Positions 25,713 to 35,294 are shown, counted from the first letter of the stretch. The stretch: DNA of 64,000 nucleotides from Blasia pusilla (GCA_050084515.1 CM114271.1:29078001-29142000), one strand, 5' to 3'. The notes: generated by a model not told the origin, from the sequence alone. Numbers and translations are program-made.

Positions 25713-25965
25713 GTTCTTGTCCGAACACGGCGGAGGCGCGCAACCTGTCGGTCTCCAACGAGTTGCGCGGGTACCTCGCATTCTTGTCCGAAGACGGCGG
25801 AGGCGCTCGACCTGTCGGTCTCCGACGGGTTTCTCGCGCACCTTGCGTTCTCGTCCCAGGACGACGGAGGCGCGCAACCTGTCGGCCTCCAACGGGTTGC
25901 CACGAGGACGGCTGCCTTGAACCCTCGGGAAGCGTGCAACCCGTCGAAGCCGTCGGGTTGTTGTT
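25713..25965. repeat. Palindrome array 2, right half
   Basis: Copies at about 25740, 25806, 25875 and 25938, spaced 63-69 bp. Spacers carry GGGTACCTCGC, TTCTTGTCCG and GACGGCGGAGGCGC. If the solo LTR and one TSD are removed, the left and right halves join into a normal 65-bp unit. Central letters vary (GGTCTCC, GGCCTCC), and arms are CAACCTGTCGG or CAACCCGTCG. Confidence 0.85.
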
Positions 25966-26050
25966 TTTCACGTCCAGACTTCTGTAACGGCCGGCACGTC
26001 GCCGTCGGAAGGACGATGCGACCCAATGGTGAGCCCAACGGCTCGAAAAG

Positions 26051-26059
26051 TATAAATAG
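26051..26059 (+). promoter_or_regulatory. TATA box of the ParB-methyltransferase gene
   Basis: TATAAATAG, a strong plant TATA box, about 310 bp upstream of the ATG at 26361. Transcription would start near 26080-26090, giving a leader with tandem 24-bp repeats. Confidence 0.6.
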
Positions 26060-26156
26060 GGGAGAAATCGCTCATTTCGGTTTTTCATTTTGCGATCTCC
26101 ATTGCTCTCCCGCGTAGCAGCTGACCTGATACCAAGGGGCGCTTTACACGGCGACC

Positions 26157-26328
26157 CATCGCGAGACGATACAAGCAAACGATCGCGAGACGATTCGAGC
26201 GAACGATCGCGAGACGGTTTGACTGAACGATCGCGAGACGATTCGAGCTACCCATCAAGGAGACTCATCTCGACATCAGCAAGGCGACTCATCTCGACAT
26301 CAGCAAGGCGACTCATCAAGCGATTCAT
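26157..26328 (+). repeat. Two successive 24-bp tandem repeats in the 5' leader
   Basis: Four units of 24 bp sharing GATCGCGAGACG (26157-26252) are followed by about three units of a different 24-bp repeat sharing AAGGCGACTCATC (26257-26328). Both have the same period. They lie between the TATA box and the ATG of the ParB-methyltransferase gene. Confidence 0.8.
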
Positions 26329-27561
26329 CGTGCACATAGGTGGAGGCATTTCCGGGAAAAATGACGAGGAAAAAATCTCAAGCAAACAAGGCTAGGAGCT
26401 TCACTCCCAAGTCCATGAGGACTCCTGCGTCACCATCTCCAGGGCCTCGTTTGGCCAATGAGATAAGGCAGCAAGAAATCGAGGAGCGGGAAAGGGAAGC
26501 GGAGATGCACAAGCAAGAGCTTCTTGCAAAATGTGTACAGGAGGCGCTCGATAAACAGAACGCAGAGGCTGAGGCGTCGCAGGCCTTGAAGAAAAGGGTC
26601 GCCGATGAAAAGCGAGAAAAGAAGCGTCTGGACGCGTCGGTGAGGAGAGCAGAATTGGCTAAAGCTTGGAGGGAAAAAGCAATAGCCATTGAAGAAAGCC
26701 CTGCCTGTCCAACCGAAAGTGTTGAGATGCGGGAAATGTCCCCGATGAAGTCCGGGGACACAATCAATATAGCGGAAACGGCCGAAGTTCAAGTCATGGA
26801 CGATGAGGTCATGAGGACCGCCAGCGTGGAGATGGTGGACATCGCTGAAGAAGCAGGAGAGCGGTCATCCTCGTCTTTAAGCCCGGCGGAAGAAATCGAC
26901 CTCTATCGGATCGACAAGTTTCCAGTGGACTTGCCAGCTGCTATCTCAGAGTAGTTGGCTGGCCAAGACACCGACCCAATCTTCGAGCGGGTAAGAGAGG
27001 ATCTGTGTTTTTTGAATTATGTGAAGGTCCATGTTGCAATTCATTGGCAATTCAGTGTAGCTTATTGATCTTGTCCCCGTTGTGATAGGTGGTAAAGCCT
27101 ATGGCACTGATGGAGGGCCACAACGCCCCAAGAATTCCACTCTGCCGATTGCGGACAATGGAGTACGTTCGCGAAATTGAGTCTGACGAGGATATTGCGA
27201 AGCTCAAACAATCGGCGGTGACAGCATCCTACGTCGACAGCTTCCCTTCGTTCTATGTTCAGCCTTACGATGACCATGGAACCCAAGCGCTGGTTACGGA
27301 GGAGGACTTGGAATCGCTCGACATATTCTGGAGGATGAGAGATCAGGAATTCAGAAGGCAAGTAGAGGGGACGGAATTCAGCTGGATGAGAAACATGTAT
27401 TTCTTCATCTGGGATGGAAATCACAGGTTCATGGCGTGGACAAAGTTTGCAGAGGAGCGCCCAAACTCCTTGGAGGCACATTTTTGCATGAAGGCAGTGG
27501 TGCTTCATCCAAACCCTCATCACATGGCAACGGTGGAGATGGCCATGCATGCCATGAACAC

Positions 27562-28242
27562 GTAAGTTTCTTCTTGCTGCAAATCGTCGGACTCCGACAA
27601 GTTGTTTGAGTCGCCACTATTTTTGGGATGTTTTTGGCCAAAAGCAACTCGTCGGACTCCGACGAGTTGTTCGACTGACCACAGGTTTAGGATGTTTTTG
27701 GCCCAAAGCAACTCGTCGGAGTCCGACGAGTTGCTCGACTGGCCGCATTCTTTGGATGTATTTTGAAGAAAGCAACTTGTCGGAGTCCAACGAGTTGCTT
27801 GACTCGCCGCATTTTTTGGATGTTTTTTGAAGAAGGCAACTCGTGGGAGTCCGACGGGTTGCTTGACTCGAAGCTGTTTTTGGAGGTTTTTTGATGTTTT
27901 TGGCCGAAAGCAACTCGTCGGAGTCCGACAGGTTGCATTCGGAAGTTGGGAGCTACATTTTTGGCGTCAAATTGCAGCTTTCATTGAAATTGCGCAACCT
28001 GTCGAACTCCGACGGGTTGATATGTTCACTTTTGATACGGACTATCTAACAACCCGTCGGAGTCCGACGGGTTGAAACCAGGCAATCACAAATCTGAATG
28101 CAATCCGTCGGACTCCGATGGGTTGCAAAATTTAGCTTGTTGCTACAATCCGACCTTGAGCTGTAACGACTTGTCGGAGTCCGACGGGTTGCAAGAACCC
28201 ATGTACCTTACAAAATTTCTTATATTGAGTTTGGATGTGCAG
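27562..28242 (+). repeat. Intron with palindrome array 3 (about 65-bp period)
   Basis: Intron between the ParB exon and exon 3 (GTAAGT...TGTGCAG). It holds about ten palindromes at roughly 27580, 27644, 27709, 27774, 27837, 27910, 27994, 28050, 28102 and 28166. The first five steps are 65, 65, 65, 63 and 73 bp. Spacers share GGATGTTTTTGG-like words and differ from those of array 2. The centres are nearly all GGAGTCC or GGACTCC. Confidence 0.88.
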
Positions 28243-30309
28243 GATTGTATCGGAGGGGAATGTCACCCACCACTGGACCCAGTATTGCGATCGGGTGAAG
28301 AAAGTGCTAACAACGCACCCGGCAGAGTACAAGGGGTTCTTGGGCGACTCCCTTGTAAATGAGATGCTGGCAAAGGGTGCATAAATCAAAAAGAAGACTT
28401 GGGCAAATAAATTTATTTCCCAAGATGCAGCCATCACAATCCTTTGCTGGTCGAAGATACAGGCCACCTAGAAGAGCGCTGCATTGGAGCTGGAGCGGAG
28501 GGAGAAAGTGCCTGTGTCTGAGCGTGCAAAATTCATCCAAGCTGCAGTATCTGCAGCTACGAAGTACACGGCAAGCAAGATGCAGCGCTACATCGCCATT
28601 CTCAACCCCAAACTTGGTCCGGATTTCTACAAGGAGCTGAAGGCGATAATCAAGCGCCAGCGGAAAAGGGATGAAGATCCGCAAGGTCGGATTGGGGAGA
28701 AAGTGTCTCTCGATCGCGTGCATCAATTTGCCTTGTCTGGAATAAGCGAATTTAGGAGAATATGACTCATGAAAATTAGTCTCGAGGGCACAGAGGCCCA
28801 AAAGAGGGCGGCACACCATCCTCCGGGTGTCTCTGATCCAGTGATCTCCCACTGGCTTCGGGTATGGTCTATCTGGGACGCGTTGTGGCTTATTGGGAAG
28901 TCCATGCTCGACGGTCTCCAAGCGGAGCTGAAAAGAATAGAGCCACTTCCAGAGGAAGAAAACCTGGAGAGTGCTGTAGATTTCAAACTTTGGCTTGATG
29001 ACATCCGGGACAAGCCCATCAAAAACCCAGGTTTCAGGACGATGTTCAAGGATTGCATCCTCCCTCAGGCAGACCTTGACGAAGAAATCAAGGGGAAAAA
29101 AAAGGATTTCGCAAAGAAGAAGCGAGATCTTCAAGAGCAGGCGGCCGATGTAGTTTGACTAAGAGCTACCCAACGTATGGTATTCAGGTACCTCGTCCAT
29201 TGTAAGAATGCAGGTACGTAGCGAAAAATACCGGCAGCCTGCAAATTGTGGGCTTCTCCGCCTGATGGAGAGACATTCTCCATGTACGACACGAAGATGG
29301 CTCAGAGCATGTCCGATTGGGAGGTGGAGAATTGCCCGATTTGGATGGACTTCAATGACCCTGAGGACATTACCGAGAAAGATCTACGCCTGCTTTATGA
29401 TGCAGTGGTCGTAGGACGGGACGACATCCCCAATTTTGTGGAGCCTAAAGACTTTTTCGAAGGAGATGCGGAAGAGCAAGCCCTCGAGACAACGGAGTTG
29501 GCTTCTAAGGTCCACACAACCAAAGACAAATCTACAGCGGGTCTCAAAGGCAAGGCGAGGGGATCGAAGAATTCCGAGGCCGAGTCTTCCCAAAGAGAGG
29601 CTGAAGATTCAAGGCCAGAGCTGGAATCGTCCAGGCGAGCGGGGAGAGAGGGTCCGACCAGGTCCTCCGCGAGAAAAACCCCACCAGAGTCTGAGGACAT
29701 AGAGACCCCAACAAGCCGACCGCAGACTCGAGAGAAGCGGAAGCGAGAGGCGCCAGGGTTGTCCCAAGGAGAATACAGTCCATCATCCTTGGGAAGACAT
29801 AGAGAAACAACGACCCGGACAAGCATCATCCTTCACTTCACGAATCTACTGGATGAGTTGAAAAGTTTCAGTTCTCAAGCGTCGACACCCGCCATCGAGA
29901 AATTGACAACGCTGGGACGGAAGCTTCAACGAAACGGGCAGGTCGGGCTCCCTTGACGGTCCATGGGGTGGTCGAAGAGGTGGCGGTGGATCTCTTGATC
30001 GCTGATTTGCCCTCGGGGTTGCGCTTGTGGGACTAGAATCCGTCCGACGGGGTCCCAGACTGGAATGTTCCCCTTTCTTATGACCAGATTGCGCTCCAGT
30101 TTTCCTTCGTAGACGCTTATCTCAGTGACAGGGGCTGCTTCTTAGTTTTAACTGGAGGGAACGAGGACGAGCTTTTCAACCTCCAGTGCGTCAAGAGGTC
30201 GCTGAAGTGGAGGACGGCGCAATCGTGGATCATCAAGAACGAGTACCCACTCCGATCCGCGACGAGTCAAATTCGGATAAGGCTCTATTCCTGTCTCCAG
30301 ATTGTATTT

Positions 30310-30667
30310 CTCCGACGGATTTTTTTTGTCCGTGAGCAACCCGTTGTTTTCCGACGGGTTGCATCTTTCCCAGAAACACAGGGAAAACGCATTACCACCT
30401 GCAACCCGTCGGGTTTCGACGGGTTGCAGGTGCTTATGCTTTTTCCCTGTGTTTTCCGGAAAGCTGCAACCCGTCGCCTTCCGACGGGTTGGTCATGGAC
30501 AAAAACAACCCGTTGGACTCCGACAGGTTGCTCCAATGTTAGTATTATAAAGAAGTTCTCTAGGGTTAAGCGAAGTTCTTTGGTGACGTGTTGCACATTA
30601 TGTCACCATCCTGAGAGTAGACCAGTGGCCAAGTTGCTGACATTGTTTCCTGCGTGCTTCTTTACAG
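30310..30667 (+). repeat. Intron with palindrome array 4
   Basis: Region between the methyltransferase exon carrying motif IV and the exon carrying motifs X-I. It ends at acceptor TTCTTTACAG (30667). Four palindromes at about 30335, 30402, 30466 and 30507. Two share the spacer word TTTTCCCTGTG / CACAGGGAAAA in inverted orientation. The 5' splice site is not certain; exon 3 ends somewhere in 30270-30320. Confidence 0.75.
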
Positions 30668-31235
30668 ATGGACCACTCCTATGTTTACTGCTTCGTTCGG
30701 ACCAAGCACAACTTCCAGGTGTTTAAGATCCAGGATCTTGTGGATCCATGCTCCGATGGGTACAACTTAGATAGTTTATACAATTCCCCCCCGGGAATTT
30801 TCATGCAAGAGGATACCCCACTACTTGGAGGAAGGGAAAAGTCGCCAGGCCTGATGCAAACGCTCATCGAGCTCTGCTTAAGGCCGGGTGACTTGGTGTT
30901 CGACTTAGTGGGCCTTTCACGCACGAGTATCAAAGGCGCCTGGCAGAGTGGTAGGAACATTCTCTGCCTCAAGGGAAGGAGGAACTGTTTGACCTTTGCA
31001 AGGAGGCAAAGGCAGATTATGACAGGCTAGTTGGGGCGTACAACTCTCCTCTGAAGCCGAGAGCTCCGGTCCAGACCCACCATTGGTAGTGACACCATCG
31101 TCACTTCCCACGATTCTGAAAATCGGGAGGGCAAGGCCGAAAGTAATTTTGCAAGAGCTCTCGGATGATGACGAGTGAGTTCAAAGAACTCAAGGACCCA
31201 GCTTGACTGCAGCGTTTGGAGTAGGGATTTATTTG

Positions 31236-32335
31236 ATGACGAGGGCAAAAGAATTCATAGAATAGATGAAATGTACAGTTCCGAGCTTCTTTCGGATGTA
31301 ATAAAGGACAAGATTTTTTCGAAGGATCGTGGTGTTTCTAAAAGTTTGCTGAATATCTTTTGTGTCTTTTCGAATGTGATCGTCTATGTACTCCGAGGAC
31401 TTCTATTTTGCAACCTGTCGGATTTCCACTGCACCTTTTTAACCACTACCAAGCAACCTGTCGGATTCCGATAGGTTGGCTGCGTGAGTAATCGGACTCT
31501 TTCCCTGTTGGTCCAACTTAAGAGGCAGTCGGGCGGGCTTCTTCACTTTGGCACCTTCCCCTAGTATCGTCAAACAAGGCGTAGGCTTCTTCTCTTCTCT
31601 CAGACGTGTTGGATTCCTACTACCTGTGGGATTGCCATCATGGTATTTCCAAGGACGGAGCACATATTGATACTGGATGGGTGTCACATTACAGAGCGTA
31701 CAAGATATACCGCCGAGGAAGGCAGTGGGACTCAAATCAGGTTACATGGGACCGTTATGGTGTACCTAGGGGGGGGCCAAGGCTCTCGAATTCGCCAACA
31801 TTTTCGATCCCCGTCTACAATCGGCCAAAGGAGCCACTTGTATCCCAAGACATTCCTTTTGTACAGGAACCTAGGAGAGTTAGGAGTAAATTTGTAGATG
31901 ACGAGGCTGAAGAAATCATAGACTAGATCAAATGTACATTTCCGAGGTTCCTTCGGAGGTAATAAAGGACGAGATTTTTTCAACCGATAATGGTGTTTGT
32001 AAAAGTTTGCTGAAATTTTTTTGTACTTGTGGATTGTGTTCGTCTAGCTACTCAAAATGTTTATTTTGCAACCCGTGTGATTCTGACGGGTAGCAACTTT
32101 TCACTTTTTGACCACTGCAACTTTTCAACCATTTCTAAGCAAGCTGTCGGATTCCGACAGGTTGGCTGCTTGAGTGGTCGGACTCTTTCCCTGGTAGACC
32201 AAATTCTGAGGCATTGTGGCGGGCTTCTTCACTTTTGGCTCGTTCCCCTAGTATCGTCAAACCAGTCTTAGGCTTCTTTTCTTCTCTAAGACGTGCTGGA
32301 TTCCTATAACTTGTCGGATTGCCATTTCGGATTCC
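31236..32335 (+). repeat. Tandem duplication of the ParB-methyltransferase gene 3' end, unit about 660 bp
   Basis: 31236-31620 and 31898-32335 are diverged copies of the same sequence. Both begin GATGACGAGG near a stop codon, continue with AATAAAGGAC(A/G)AGATTTTTTC, then TTTGCAACC(T/C)G, a palindrome, GGGCGGGCTTCTTCACTTT and CCTAGTATCGTCAAAC. The intervening open frame (31606-31926) ends KFVDDEAEEIID and looks like a second, related C-terminal exon. The first copy is the 3' flank of the gene ending at 31178. Confidence 0.75.
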
Positions 32336-32490
32336 CAAACAGTTGAATTTTCGTGGGTGCAGGGTGGAATGGAATCACTTCTCAAAATCTTTCCTTTGTT
32401 ATGGTGAGCTTGCTTGCAAGGGATGCAAGCCATCTGATTCCGACAGGTTGCAAGAGTTGGAACCTGTAAAATTCCGACGGGTTGGGAGGG
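31410..32490. repeat. Palindrome cluster 5, right flank
   Basis: Diverged copies at about 31410 (half), 31454, 32070, 32141, 32428 and 32460, mostly with GGATTCC centres and CAACCTGTCGG arms. 32.49 kb is the right limit of the family in this window. Confidence 0.75.
31606..31926 (+). pseudogene. Second C-terminal exon-like segment, related to the 3' end of the methyltransferase gene
   Basis: About 106 open codons ending in an acidic tail (VDDEAEEIID). The first copy, in its own frame, ends LQELSDDDE. Upstream residues (DRYGVPRGG, PRRVRSKF) have no recognised domain. Its position inside the tandem duplication suggests a duplicated terminal exon. Confidence 0.35.
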
Positions 32491-32499
32491 GTGTAGCAT

Positions 32500-33100
32500 C
32501 TCGGTTTATCAGATTTAGGATCTGAATGAAGGGACATCAGTTTCTCTTTACTCTAGACAACTAAAAATCTTTTGGTTTAATTATCGTCTCCTGTGTTGAG
32601 ATGAGATTGCTACTCTGGTCACATTATTTGCCAATGGTCCTCCAAAAAAAATAGCCCTGGGCACAGCTTACTGTAGATTGAGACAGGAAATGTGAAAAAA
32701 CTTGGGCTCACATGGAGAGTGATGGAAAAATGTTTGTAGTGATCTTATGATGTCTACTTGTTTTTCGCCCCCTAGAAAAAGGAAGTTTCTTAAGGCCCGA
32801 ATGTGGACCACTACCTACTTTCTTCTAAAGATTTCATGAATTTGATAGCAAAGAAAAATTTCAAATATGTCAAAAAGTTTTGAAGAGAGGAGGCGGATTT
32901 GGCCCTTTTTTTTGAAGAGAGACTCTCCTCTCTTCCTCTCTCCTTGCAGAATACCAGCCCCCGTACCAATCCATGCGCCTACGAAGGCGGCGGTCTTGTC
33001 CATAATTTCCCACAAACGGCTCTGGAAAATGTGTGGCAGTGACATTACCATTACTTGGCAAATGAGTGTTGGTGTCTACCCTGACCTTCAAGTTTAGAAT
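32500..33100. other. Gene-free stretch containing the candidate right terminus
   Basis: Contains TTTTGAAGAGAGG at 32877 and TTTTTTTTGAAGAGAG at 32908, then CTCTCCTCTCTTCCTCTC at 32926-32943, which is inverted relative to a purine tract at 19385-19432. No coding signature was recognised. A 155-codon minus-strand ORF spans the tract and shows no domain. Confidence 0.4.
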
Positions 33101-33479
33101 TGAACCCAAGTCCTTGTGCAGGAGTTGAAACAAATGTTCAAGGAGAATATCTAAGAATGGAACACAAAGGGTAGCATGTATGCACTTCTCCATCATATCT
33201 TGAACATCCATGATGGTGATTTGATGTGACATGCCATGTGTTGTAGATTCAGCAAGATCATGGTAAGTAAGGTCTTCCACAATATCTCCATGCTGGCCTT
33301 GAGTATTCCTTTCATCCTCTTCATGCTCATGCACCAAGTTTTGTTACTCGCCAGCTTTGCTTCCAAAGCATGTTCCCAAGAACGAAAACAATTAAACTTC
33401 AATGTGGCCACACAGAAGAACACATTTTGCCTAAGAAGTGTATTAAATAGATAGATAACCTCTATCTTGGCTGCTAGTG

Positions 33480-34348
33480 TATATCCATCAAATCACTCAA
33501 CCAAAGTAAAGAGTATGTCAAGGGTATTCAAAGTTGTAAGATGACAAACATGGTGGTTACACGTGAATCCTTCATTGGCACGTGCACATGTACAAGATGG
33601 ATCTTTTTGTGTTGTAGTCCACCACATTATGCCAAAGATCTGGGTTGGATATACCCTTGACCTTAGCACATTTCCTCCTATTCAGCAGATCAAAGGTGAC
33701 ATGATTATCAAGTTTCTCACTTGCCCTCATGATTGTGATTAGGATTACTTTTTGTATGGCCTTCTTTCTCACCATGTTTCAAGAACCCCATATACCAGAA
33801 GAAATCTTCTACTTCACTAGTGAGAATTTGCACAAGCCATATAAGTTTCCTGGTTGGCTTTATGGGCATGCTAGATGCCAAGAGCATCTTTAGAGTGTGG
33901 TGCCATCTTTCAATGGCAACACTGGTATCTTGGTTGGACCGAGATTGCCTAAGCTATCCCTTTGCCTAGGTCATAATTTTTGGATGCCAATAGTTTGCAT
34001 AGTACTTGAGAAAGTGTGATTATGTTCCAACCCAGTTGCGCATGAATCAATAAGAAGCCTCAATGGGATCTACAACCAGATAAAAGATATGAACATTTTG
34101 GTTCATCACATGCCTTCATCACATGAGTACATTACACCACCTAAGTCTCTATTTATATCAGTCTTTGGAATTGGACAATGCACCCGTTAACGCAAATTCT
34201 TCAACCAATTCTTTTGAACATGCGATAGACAAAGGTCTATAGGGACACCGGGAAATACTTCTTTGATAGCACATTGCTCCTCTTTGGAATCATCTACAAT
34301 GAAGTAAGAGGGATTATTTTTAAATGCTCGTGATATGGCTTTGTAAAT
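33480..34348 (-). pseudogene. Second MULE-type transposase relic with SWIM finger
   Basis: Reading the minus strand from 34348: AISRAFKNNPSYFIVDDSKE and FPGVPIDLCLSHVQKNW match the second catalytic Asp and the C..H segment of MULE DDE transposases. About 400 nt further, ERWHHTLKMLL (near 33920) and, in another frame, CTCARANEGFTCNHH (near 33575-33535) match the SWIM pattern CxC...CxH. Many frame changes and stops show it is dead. It is a different lineage from the transposase at 19.8-23.8 kb, which has FHW in place of LCLSHV. Confidence 0.65.
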
Positions 34349-34349
34349 A

Positions 34350-35290
34350 AAAAAAGAAGGGTCATTTAGTCATCTTAGCCCACAATTTGAAATTTTATGT
34401 GAAAATTTCAAATTTTCTTAAGTGACTTGCATGGGATTTTAATATATGGGCTTCTAATGAAAAGGTCAAATTTTATTTTTCATTCCAATGAAGAAGTTGT
34501 TAGTGAGATTAAATTTGGTCTACTTGTTCATGGAGGTTTGTGTAACATCCTTAAAACTTTCAATCTCTACACCCATATATATGATCAAGCATTTGATCTT
34601 TAAAACTCGATGGAGTAAGAGATATTCCATTTGAAGGAATCATGAAAATTTGGGGTATGAACTCAATATCTCTATTCTTTAGACCTTGTGAAAGCTTGCC
34701 CCAAATTTAGGTGGTACTAAATGATATACGCAAAGTAACGGATCTTCAAAATCGATAAGGAATGGGACCAACGGAAAAAAATATTTACAAAAAGTTTGAA
34801 AATGAAAATAATGAATATGTAGGTCAAACTTTATGAATTCATATGAAATATGAATGAATTTGATCATGAAAATCAAATTTAAAATGATAAGAAATCACCT
34901 AATACTTCAAGGACCTTCAAGGCTACAAACCTTTTCCGTTCCCTTTGGATTTGACATTGAATTTAGCTCTAAGAATTTTCCTTAAAGATCGATGTAGAGT
35001 TTTTGAATCTTCTAACTCCGGGCTAATATCATCATCAAATGAAATAATAAGTTTGAAAGAATAGATTGCCCCTTTATCCACTACTTGACAAGGTGTTTAT
35101 TCCCTTGTACGGACTTTTTGAGTAGAACTAGCTTCTATTGGATCAATGATTGTGAAGGGGTTTCTAAAATAAATTTTCTTATAGTATATTGTCCTTCTAA
35201 TCCACTTTCCCTAGCTCAGTTCTTCTCCATCCAATCATGTATTTTGTCTTGGGCATGTTGTTCCTCTTTGGTCAAACTCATGAGATAGTC
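34350..35290. other. AT-rich sequence without recognised gene
   Basis: Probably non-coding flank of the MULE relic and of the hAT-like terminus that starts near 35295. ORFs are short and show no motif. Confidence 0.4.
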
Positions 35291-35294
35291 ATCA

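Larger units (their letters stand above)
26361..31178 (+). pseudogene. ParB-like domain plus beta-class DNA amino-methyltransferase, multi-exon, decayed
   Basis: Exon 1 (26361-26990) encodes a basic start and a long Glu/Lys/Arg coiled coil. Exon 2 (27089-27561) is a ParB/sulfiredoxin-fold domain: IPLCRL...LKQSAV early and DGNHRFMAW at 27413-27439. A 681-bp intron with palindromes starts at a perfect AC|GTAAGT. Exon 3 (28243 to about 30300) covers a helical region and a Ser/Glu/Arg-rich linker, then VDLLIADLPSGLRLWD at about 29986-30033, a degenerate motif IV (canonical D/N/S-PP-Y/F). Exon 4 (30668-31178) has GREKSPGLM and RPGDLVFDL...TSIKG...SGRNI, i.e. motifs X and I. The order IV then X-I is that of beta-class adenine/N4-cytosine methyltransferases. 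Breaks: TAG 26952, TAA 28382, TAG 28469, TGA 28763, TGA 29156, TAG 29219, frameshift near 29945, TAG 30034, frameshift near 30975. ParB followed by methyltransferase is an order known in phages and bacteria; finding it in plant DNA is unusual. Confidence 0.72.
19380..32950. mobile_element. Candidate composite mobile element: MULE transposase plus ParB-methyltransferase, marked by palindromes
   Basis: Three observations delimit this unit. (1) A minus-strand MULE-type transposase (23757-19790) and a plus-strand ParB-like/methyltransferase gene (26361-31178) lie head to head. (2) Copies of one GC-rich palindrome occur throughout 19.59-32.49 kb, in introns of both genes and between them; I see none elsewhere in the window. 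(3) Purine-rich tracts at about 19383-19432 (plus) and 32925-32945 (minus reading) share a GAGGAAGAGAGGAGAG word in inverted orientation, as terminal inverted repeats would. Target-site duplications could not be identified. Both genes are broken, so this copy is dead. The linkage of the two genes into one element is inference, not something sequence alone proves. Confidence 0.45.

Noticed and set aside
25153-26038. Arg/Pro/Gly-rich overlapping ORFs at 25.1-26.0 kb
   Set aside because: They lie in a solo LTR and in the GC-rich palindrome array and have no protein signature.
26110-26140. CTGATACCA as a primer-binding site of an LTR element upstream of the ParB gene
   Set aside because: Only nine bases resemble a PBS complement, orientation is wrong for a plus-strand element, and no flanking LTR pair exists.
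27575-28195. Regular palindromes with about 40-bp spacers looking like a CRISPR array
   Set aside because: Spacers within each array are diverged copies of one another, the repeats vary, and the host is a plant with no cas genes. It is a tandem repeat with a palindromic core.
32870-33337. 155-codon minus-strand ORF starting MVHEHEEDERNTQ
   Set aside because: No recognisable domain; the C-terminal Arg/Glu part is translated from the purine tract. It may be a distant tail of the MULE relic but I could not support it.
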